Part shown: piece after piece, positions 6,804 through 11,935 of the stretch | How positions within the stretch are numbered: the first letter of the stretch is position 1 | Layout of the letters: every line of letters starts with the position of its first letter | Assembly: GCA_964436345.1 (NCBI GenBank) | Contig: CAYTCC010000041.1 | Span: 1 to 11,935, forward strand | From: GCA-002694895 sp964436345 | GTDB taxonomy: Bacteria; Chloroflexota; Dehalococcoidia; Lucifugimonadales; GCA-002694895 | Direction: 5' to 3' | Length of the DNA: 11,935 bases | Program-made: the position numbers and the translations under genes | Notes under the pieces: model-generated | What the model was told of the DNA's origin: nothing | The model's database searches: none | Seen by the model: only the letters and a program-made list of their open reading frames with translations

Positions 6804-8006
6804 ATGATTAAATCACTACTTTTATCAATATTAGAAATATTATCTCTAAAGAACGTTTTTAATAAGATTGATAATTGTCACAATACAGAAGATTTTCAAA
6901 AATTAGCCAGATCAAAATTACCCTCACCAATATTCCATTATATTGATGGAGGTGCTGATGATGAAATTACTTTAAGAAGAAATACAGAAGCATATGAACA
7001 ATGTGATCTAGTTCCAAATGTATTGGCCGGAGTTGAGAATATAGATCTTTCAACAACTGTGATGGGGCAGAAAATTGATATGCCTTTATTTTGTTCCCCA
7101 ACAGCTGCTCAACGCCTATTTCATCATGATGGAGAAAGAGCAGTTTCAAAAGCTGCGCAGAAATTTGGTACCATGTTTGGTATTTCTTCTTTGGGCACGG
7201 TTGGACTGGAAGAAATTGGAAGTACAATTAAAACGCCTAAAATGTTCCAACTCTATTATCATAAAGATAGAGGACTTACTGATAATATGTTACAACAGTG
7301 CCATGAGGCTAATTTTGATGTTTTAGCCTTAACTGTTGATACAATTGTTACAGGTAATCGGGAAAGAGATCTTAGAACGGGTTTCACTATGCCTCTCAAG
7401 TTATCTTTGAGTAGTTTGATAAGTTTTGCCACTCATCCTTCATGGGCAATAAATTATTTTACACATGAGAAATTCGATTTGCCAATTTTAAAAGATCATA
7501 TTAATGAAGCTAATTTTATTGTTAATTTAGGAGAATATTTTACAAGTATGTTAGACCAATCGATGAATTGGAAAGATGCAGAAGAATTAAGAAAAAAATG
7601 GGGGAAAGAATTTTGCTTAAAAGGAATAATGAGTGTAGAGGATGCCAAAAGAGCTGTTGATATAGGAGCTACAGGAATAATAATATCTAATCATGGAGGA
7701 AGGCAACTTGATGGTAGTAGGGCGCCCTTTGATCAATTATCAGAGATAGTTGCTGCAGTGGGAGATAAAATTGATGTCATATGTGAAGGCGGAATAACAA
7801 GAGGAACTCATGTTCTTAAAGCTTTAAGTTTAGGTGCCAAGGCTTGCAGTGGAGGTAAAATGTATTTATATGCTTTAGCTGCAGGTGGACAAAAAGGTGT
7901 GGAAAAAGCTTTGGGGAATTTGCAATCAGAGATGATTAGAGATATGAAATTAATGGGTTGTACTAAAATTTCAGACTTAACAAGTGATAATATTCGTTTT
8001 AGATAA
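6804..8006 (+). CDS. FMN-dependent alpha-hydroxy-acid oxidase/dehydrogenase (LldD / glycolate oxidase family)
   Basis: This 400-residue TIM-barrel flavoprotein oxidises an L-2-hydroxyacid to a 2-oxoacid. Seen: FHYIDGGADDE with the active-site Tyr (Y46), FQLYYHKDR (Y151), LTVDTIVTGNRERD (R186), LKGI with the FMN-contacting Lys (K273), and SNHGGRQLDG with the catalytic His297 and substrate-binding Arg300. The FMN phosphate region reads CEGGITRG and GGKMYLYALAAGG. The usual Asp of DGG is Glu (E328), and the usual Arg of GRP is Lys (K352). A hydrophobic stretch of about 27 residues precedes the canonical N-terminus and could be a membrane-associating extension. No Shine-Dalgarno is visible at the ATG, 15 bp after the small membrane protein gene. 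Substrate (lactate, glycolate, glycerate-like or other) is not determinable. The 3' end overlaps convergent glycerate kinase by 8 bp. Confidence 0.93.
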   Translation: MIKSLLLSILEILSLKNVFNKIDNCHNTEDFQKLARSKLPSPIFHYIDGGADDEITLRRNTEAYEQCDLVPNVLAGVENIDLSTTVMGQKIDMPLFCSPTAAQRLFHHDGERAVSKAAQKFGTMFGISSLGTVGLEEIGSTIKTPKMFQLYYHKDRGLTDNMLQQCHEANFDVLALTVDTIVTGNRERDLRTGFTMPLKLSLSSLISFATHPSWAINYFTHEKFDLPILKDHINEANFIVNLGEYFTSMLDQSMNWKDAEELRKKWGKEFCLKGIMSVEDAKRAVDIGATGIIISNHGGRQLDGSRAPFDQLSEIVAAVGDKIDVICEGGITRGTHVLKALSLGAKACSGGKMYLYALAAGGQKGVEKALGNLQSEMIRDMKLMGCTKISDLTSDNIRFR

Positions 8007-9126
8007 AATTGTCTTTAATTATTTGATAAGCATTTTCGGCAATTAATTTACCGGCATTATTTATAGCAAATTCTATTTCTTTCTCATTCACACATAAAGG
8101 GTATATTTTCTTAATTCCTTCTTTATATACTTTTTGATAATCTTTTCCAAGAATTCCACAAATTGCAAATACAGGAATTTTGTATTTTTGTGCTATTCTA
8201 GCCACAGCAATTGGTGCTTTGTTATTTATTGTTTGGAAATCCATTTGCCCTTCTCCTGTTATTATTAAATCAATATTTTCACAATGTTTTGCAAAGTCAA
8301 GATAATCTAAAATTATTTCAGATCCTGATTTGAGTTTTGCATTAAGGAAATACATTGCAGCAGCGCCAATTCCTCCTGCAGCGCCACTGCCAGGATGTTT
8401 TGATATTTCTTTTTTACTAATTGAATCTATTAAATTCCCGTAGTTTTTCATGTATGAATCGATTAATTTTATTTCATCTGAATTAAACCCTTTTTGTGGC
8501 CCAAATATATATGTTGCTCCGTTAGGTCCATAAAGTGGATTATTAACATCGCAAGCAATCTGAAAAGAGGAATTGTAAATTCTTTTATCTATATCTCTTA
8601 AATCTATTGTGCTTAAGCTACTTAAACCTTTAATTCCTCTTTTTATTTGTTTATTATTTTTATCTTTTAATATTGCACCTAATGCTTCTGCCATTCCTAG
8701 TCCACCATCATTTGTAGCTGACCCTCCAATTCCAATGATGAAATTATTAAAACCATAATCTAAACATTCTTTAATTATTTCCCCCATTCCGTAAGTAGAA
8801 TATTTATGTGGTTTTAATTTGTTTCTATTTAGTAAAGCAAGTCCGGATATTTTAGCCATTTCTATGACAGCAGTTTTATTATCACCAAGAGCTCCCCATT
8901 TTGTTTTGATTTTTTCTCCGCTTGGACCTGTTGCAGTTGTTTCAAATATTTTACCTTTTGTGATTTCAACTAAAGTATCAAGTGTATCATCGCCACCATC
9001 AGCCACGGGTAATTTAATAATATTGTGATTTGGATTAGCTTTGATTATTCCTTTTTCAATATTATTTGCTACTTCAATTGCAGAAATACTACCCTTGAAC
9101 GCTTGAGGAGATATTAATATATTCAT
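7999..9126 (-). CDS. glxK: Glycerate 2-kinase (GlxK/GarK family)
   Basis: This 375-residue protein is typical in length for class II bacterial glycerate kinases, which phosphorylate D-glycerate with ATP to 2-phosphoglycerate. Seen: N-terminal ISPQAFKGSISA (family consensus APDSFKGSLSA, here with Gln for Asp), LPVADGGDDT (39-48), IGGSATNDGG (133-142), ACDVNNPLYG (191-200), FGPQKG (208-213), PGSGAAGGIGAA (245-256), and ITGEGQMDFQT (289-299, consensus TGEGxxDxQ). It is cytosolic. It would carry glycerate from photorespiration-like, sugar-acid or glyoxylate metabolism into lower glycolysis. It converges with the 2-hydroxyacid oxidase and diverges from the GGT-family gene. The ATG has no Shine-Dalgarno, and a minus-strand TATAAT ends 8 nt upstream of it, compatible with a leaderless mRNA. 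Confidence 0.94.
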   Translation of the reverse strand: MNILISPQAFKGSISAIEVANNIEKGIIKANPNHNIIKLPVADGGDDTLDTLVEITKGKIFETTATGPSGEKIKTKWGALGDNKTAVIEMAKISGLALLNRNKLKPHKYSTYGMGEIIKECLDYGFNNFIIGIGGSATNDGGLGMAEALGAILKDKNNKQIKRGIKGLSSLSTIDLRDIDKRIYNSSFQIACDVNNPLYGPNGATYIFGPQKGFNSDEIKLIDSYMKNYGNLIDSISKKEISKHPGSGAAGGIGAAAMYFLNAKLKSGSEIILDYLDFAKHCENIDLIITGEGQMDFQTINNKAPIAVARIAQKYKIPVFAICGILGKDYQKVYKEGIKKIYPLCVNEKEIEFAINNAGKLIAENAYQIIKDNFI

Positions 9127-9132
9127 ATATTG

Positions 9133-9164
9133 TAATTATAATTAATCATAAAAAATTATAATTA
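9133..9164. repeat. 11-bp perfect inverted repeat, possible operator
   Basis: TAATTATAATT (9133-9143) and AATTATAATTA (9154-9164) are perfect reverse complements around a 10-nt centre. Each arm contains a TATAAT, so the repeat overlaps the likely -10 boxes of both divergent genes. It could be a dimeric regulator site, or simply a product of base composition, since both arms are A/T only. Confidence 0.4.
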
Positions 9165-9202
9165 TACTACTGAAAATATCTCAAAGAGTATACTGTTTAT
9201 AG

Positions 9203-9208
9203 AGAGGA
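9203..9208 (+). promoter_or_regulatory. Ribosome binding site for the TTG start of the GGT-like gene
   Basis: AGAGGA is followed by 4 nt and then TTG at 9213. The placement fits a strong Shine-Dalgarno and supports the TTG start, which falls directly before the conserved N-terminal motif of the family. Confidence 0.7.
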
Positions 9209-9212
9209 AATT

Positions 9213-10820
9213 TTGACTCATGGAATTGTAACTGCACCACAACCTGAAGCTGTAGAAGCGGGATCTATAATATTAAAGGATGGAGGTAATGCAGTTGATG
9301 CCGCTATTTCTAGCGCATTAGTTCAAACTGTTGTGGATCCTATGATGTGCGGAATTGCTGGCTTTGGATCACTTCAATTGTATATTCCTGAAAAAAACTT
9401 TCATGGATTTATTGACTTTCATACTACTGCTCCCTCTTCAGTTAAAGAAGACATGTGGGAAGACCAGATTGCTCATGAAGCCAGAGATGGTTTTGGTTTT
9501 ATATTAAAAAATAGAGCAAATGAAGTTGGGTATGAATCAATTATGACTCCGGGAACATTAAAAGGTTTTTATGAAGCTATTCAAGAATTCGGCACAATGC
9601 CATGGGCAGATATTATTCAACCAGCTATTGATTTTGCTGAAGAGGGATTTACAATCAGTCCTGCTATAGATGAATTTTGGGATCGTTCGGCTGGGCATGG
9701 AAGAATATCTATGGATGATAAATTAAGGCAGAACGAAATGTCTAGAAAAATATTTTTGGATGAACAAGGAAATCCTTATCCGTTAGGTACTAGAATAAAA
9801 AATATTGATATGAAACAAACACTAGAACTCATAAAACAGGGTGGGGTAGATGTTTTTTATTCAGGTGAGATTGCTAAAAAGATAAATGATGATATGGAAT
9901 CTAATGGAGGATTTCTTTCTGATACTGATTTGAAAGACTATAAAACAATCCGAAATGAACCTTTATGGGGGAATTATAAAGGTTTGAAAATTGCTACTAA
10001 CCAACCACCTGGTGGAGGGATTATGGTAATACAAATGTTAAATATTTTAGAACAATTTGATTTGAAATCTATGGGGCATAATAGTTCTGAATATATAACA
10101 GTTGTTGCAGAAGCAATGAAATATGCGACTATTGATAAAGATACAAAAGTGGGAGATCCATTATTTAGAGATGTTCCTGTTGATCAGATAACTGATAAAA
10201 ATTATGCTTTTGAAATAGCTAAACTTATAAAAAATGGTGAAAAAGCTAATGTTGTTAGATATGGAGAAATGAAAGAATCTGAAGATACAACTCATATTGC
10301 TGTTATGGATGGAAATGGTAATAGTGCTTCTATGACACATTCTCTTGGAATGCCATCAGGAGTAATAACAAAAGAACTTGGTTTTATGTATAACGGTTGT
10401 ATGAGTGTATTTGATCCGAGACCAGGAATGCCAGGCTCTATTTTACCGGGGAAAAGAAGATTTACTGGTATGAGTCCAACTATAGTGTTTAAAGATGATA
10501 AGCCTTATATCATTGTAGGAGCCCCTGGAGGGACATATATAACAATGGGAATATTACAAACTATTCTTAATGTAATTGAATTTGGAATGAATATGCAAGA
10601 AGCAGTTTCCGCCCCTAGATTTACAGCTAACAGTAATGCGATAGATATCACAAATAGAATACCTAGATATATTACTAAGAAATTGGAGAAAAAAGGGTAT
10701 GAAGTGATCAGAAACCCTTTTAGCTATGGATTTGCAGGCGTTCATGGAATAAGAGTTAAAGATGGAATTTGGGATGGCGGTGCTGATCCAGGAAGAGATG
10801 GAATGGTTTTAATTGTTTAA
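9213..10820 (+). CDS. Gamma-glutamyltransferase-family Ntn hydrolase, divergent donor site
   Basis: This 535-residue protein has the GGT fold and should mature by self-cleavage before a nucleophile Thr. Seen: HGIVTAPQPEAVEAG and DGGNAVDAA (N-terminus), GIAGFGS, TPGTLKGF, QPPGGGI, the nucleophile region EDTTHIAVMDGNGN (T359), GMSPTIV, and the oxyanion glycines GAPGG (G439-G440). Aligned by motif to E. coli GGT, the residues gripping the glutamate moiety differ: Arg114 to H70, Asn411 to G379, Gln430 to C396, Asp433 to V399, Ser462 to T418, Ser463 to G419. I infer an amide hydrolase or acylase with a different substrate. There is no signal peptide, unlike periplasmic GGTs, so it is probably cytosolic. 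The TTG start is supported by AGAGGA upstream. It is followed by an M20 amidohydrolase on the same strand after 183 bp. Confidence 0.9.
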   Translation: MTHGIVTAPQPEAVEAGSIILKDGGNAVDAAISSALVQTVVDPMMCGIAGFGSLQLYIPEKNFHGFIDFHTTAPSSVKEDMWEDQIAHEARDGFGFILKNRANEVGYESIMTPGTLKGFYEAIQEFGTMPWADIIQPAIDFAEEGFTISPAIDEFWDRSAGHGRISMDDKLRQNEMSRKIFLDEQGNPYPLGTRIKNIDMKQTLELIKQGGVDVFYSGEIAKKINDDMESNGGFLSDTDLKDYKTIRNEPLWGNYKGLKIATNQPPGGGIMVIQMLNILEQFDLKSMGHNSSEYITVVAEAMKYATIDKDTKVGDPLFRDVPVDQITDKNYAFEIAKLIKNGEKANVVRYGEMKESEDTTHIAVMDGNGNSASMTHSLGMPSGVITKELGFMYNGCMSVFDPRPGMPGSILPGKRRFTGMSPTIVFKDDKPYIIVGAPGGTYITMGILQTILNVIEFGMNMQEAVSAPRFTANSNAIDITNRIPRYITKKLEKKGYEVIRNPFSYGFAGVHGIRVKDGIWDGGADPGRDGMVLIV

Positions 10821-11003
10821 ATTAAACAATAATAAGATTGAGTTTTGTTATTAAGAATTTCATTATTCTATTTAAATAGTACTTTTAAATATTATTTGCT
10901 AATTTTATTACATAAATATAGTCATTAAATACTTGTGATGAAATTAATATATTCTTATATTACAACTTGGATTAATGATAATTACAAAATAGAGGATATT
11001 TTA
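10821..11003 (+). other. AT-rich intergenic region before the M20 amidohydrolase
   Basis: These 183 bp hold no convincing gene or strong terminator hairpin; the only C- or G-containing stretches are short. The M20 frame stays open back to 10929, and an in-frame ATG at 10938 would add 22 residues, but only the later start has a Shine-Dalgarno. A promoter is likely here, since the gap is long for this window, but no hexamer pair stands out. Confidence 0.5.
10991..10996 (+). promoter_or_regulatory. Ribosome binding site of the M20 amidohydrolase
   Basis: AGAGGA lies 7 nt before the ATG at 11004. This decides the start against the in-frame ATG at 10938. Confidence 0.65.
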
Positions 11004-11935
11004 ATGAATATAGAAGATATAAAGAAAGAAGTAGAATCAAGAATAGATAGCAATGCAGAAGATTTGATTGGAATAGCAAAAGATATACTGGAAATGCCAG
11101 AACCTGGGTATAGAGAATTTAAGACATCAAAGTATACAGAAGAACAGTTTAACAAATATGGTTTTTCAAATATAGAAAAAGTTTCGATGACGGGATTAAA
11201 AGCAGTTATTGATACTGGCCGACCAGGACCCACAGTCTGCGTGATGGGAGAATTGGATTCACTTGTAGTTTTAGGACATCCTCACGCTGATTCAGATACC
11301 AGCGCGGCTCATGCGTGTGGGCATCATTGTCAGATTGCACAAATGATAGCTGTCGGGCAGAGTTTAAATGATCCTGAGGTATTAAAAGGGCTATCAGGGA
11401 AGATAGTGCTGGTTGCTGTACCTGCTGAGGAAAATATTGAAGTTGAATACAGAAAGACTTTAAGAGATGAAGGTAAGATAGAATTTTTGTTGGGTAAACA
11501 GGAATTTGTAAAGCTTGGAGCATTAGATGGTGTAGATATAGCTATGATGACTCATACTTCAAATTTTGATGGCGAAAAAATTCTTGGTGCAGGCGGTACT
11601 AATAATGGAACAGTATCAAAGAGTATCAAATTTATAGGAAAAGCATCGCATGCAGGAGGAGCTCCACACAATGGAATTAATGCGTTAAACGCAGCGAATC
11701 TTGCTATGACGGGAATACATTTTCAAAGAGAAACTTTTCAGGAAAAAGATAGTATAAGAATCCATCCGATTATTACACAAGGAGGAGCTGCAGTCAGCTC
11801 TGTTCCTGCAGATGTAAGAATGGAAACGTATGTAAGAGGGAGTACCATTGAAGGTTTTTTAGATGCAAGCGAGAAAGTTGATAGAGCGTTAAGAGCTGGA
11901 GCTATGGCTATAGGAGCTCAGGTTGAAATAACAAC
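11004..11935 (+). CDS. M20-family amidohydrolase/peptidase, 3'-truncated by window edge
   Basis: 310 codons are visible, open to the window end. The protein is a zinc-dependent M20 amidohydrolase (aminoacylase, carboxypeptidase or AbgB-like group), cleaving an amide bond of an N-acylated or peptide substrate in the cytosol. Seen: MGELDSL (81-87), metal-binding AAHACGHH (C105, H107), VPAEE with the catalytic base and metal-ligand Glu pair (E142-E143), MTHT (H184), and the dimerisation-domain motif GKASHAGGAPHNGINALNA (212-230). The residue after CGH is His108, where relatives usually have Asp or Asn. The substrate is unknown. Codons in about 11200-11350 are visibly richer in G+C than in the neighbouring genes, a possible sign of a different history. 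The ATG at 11004 was chosen for its AGAGGA site. Longer antisense frames here are shadows of this gene. Confidence 0.9.
   Translation, partial: MNIEDIKKEVESRIDSNAEDLIGIAKDILEMPEPGYREFKTSKYTEEQFNKYGFSNIEKVSMTGLKAVIDTGRPGPTVCVMGELDSLVVLGHPHADSDTSAAHACGHHCQIAQMIAVGQSLNDPEVLKGLSGKIVLVAVPAEENIEVEYRKTLRDEGKIEFLLGKQEFVKLGALDGVDIAMMTHTSNFDGEKILGAGGTNNGTVSKSIKFIGKASHAGGAPHNGINALNAANLAMTGIHFQRETFQEKDSIRIHPIITQGGAAVSSVPADVRMETYVRGSTIEGFLDASEKVDRALRAGAMAIGAQVEIT

Larger units (their letters stand above)
9127..9212. promoter_or_regulatory. Divergent promoter spacer between glycerate kinase and GGT-like gene
   Basis: This 86-bp spacer separates divergent genes. Minus strand: TATAAT at 9140-9135 ends 8 nt before the glycerate kinase ATG. 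Plus strand: TATAAT at 9157-9162 and TATACT at 9163-9168 and 9189-9194 are candidate -10 boxes for the GGT-like gene, which has its own Shine-Dalgarno. No convincing -35 hexamers are seen. Confidence 0.5.

Noticed and set aside
10821..10870. Rho-independent terminator after the GGT-like gene
   Set aside because: Only weak A/T pairing (AATAATAA with TTGTTATT) and no G+C-rich stem with a U-run.
10938..11003. 22-residue N-terminal extension of the M20 protein from an upstream in-frame ATG
   Set aside because: There is no Shine-Dalgarno at 10938, whereas AGAGGA precedes 11004 at good spacing and family members start close to that point.
10982..11523. Two minus-strand open frames of 83 and 105 residues
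   Set aside because: Both are antisense to the M20 amidohydrolase, whose plus-strand frame has clear family motifs and a Shine-Dalgarno.

Overview
The window is one AT-rich stretch (roughly 30% G+C by eye) of a bacterial chromosome. It is densely packed, with gaps mostly under 100 bp, and two pairs of convergent genes overlap at their stop codons. Nothing looks like a phage, plasmid, IS element or CRISPR array. The mix of genes (BFD-like ThDP enzyme, FMN 2-hydroxyacid oxidase, glycerate kinase, GGT-like hydrolase, M20 amidohydrolase, UMF1-type transporter) recalls low-GC uncultured marine bacteria such as SAR202-type Chloroflexi. That placement is an impression from gene content and is not proven here.

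Layout: positions 1-1242 (+) hold the 3' two thirds of mutL, with its endonuclease domain. Positions 1239-6421 (-) are a run of six same-strand genes. In transcription order they are a cysteine desulfurase, a lipoprotein, thioredoxin (TTG start), a selenocysteine tRNA (selC), an UMF1/Atg22-like MFS transporter, and a benzoylformate-decarboxylase-like ThDP enzyme joined to the transporter by an ATGA overlap. A very AT-rich divergent spacer (6422-6515) separates these from a small membrane protein and an FMN-dependent alpha-hydroxy-acid oxidase (+, to 8006). The oxidase converges with glycerate 2-kinase (7999-9126, -). A second divergent spacer (9127-9212), carrying an 11-bp AT-only inverted repeat, precedes a GGT-family Ntn hydrolase (9213-10820, +). 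The start of an M20 amidohydrolase (11004 to window end, +) follows.

How they may work together: the two hydrolases could release acyl or amino-acid units from amides. The FMN oxidase turns 2-hydroxyacids into 2-oxoacids, a BFD-like ThDP enzyme could decarboxylate 2-oxoacids, and glycerate kinase feeds glycerate into glycolysis. This is a plausible scavenging set, but the substrates are not shown by the sequence.

The two points most worth a second look are (1) the tRNA-Sec gene, which implies UGA decoding as selenocysteine and has an oddly paired T-arm, and (2) the GGT-family enzyme. The latter keeps the nucleophile Thr and the oxyanion glycines, but by motif alignment it has lost nearly all residues that bind the gamma-glutamyl group in E. 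coli GGT.
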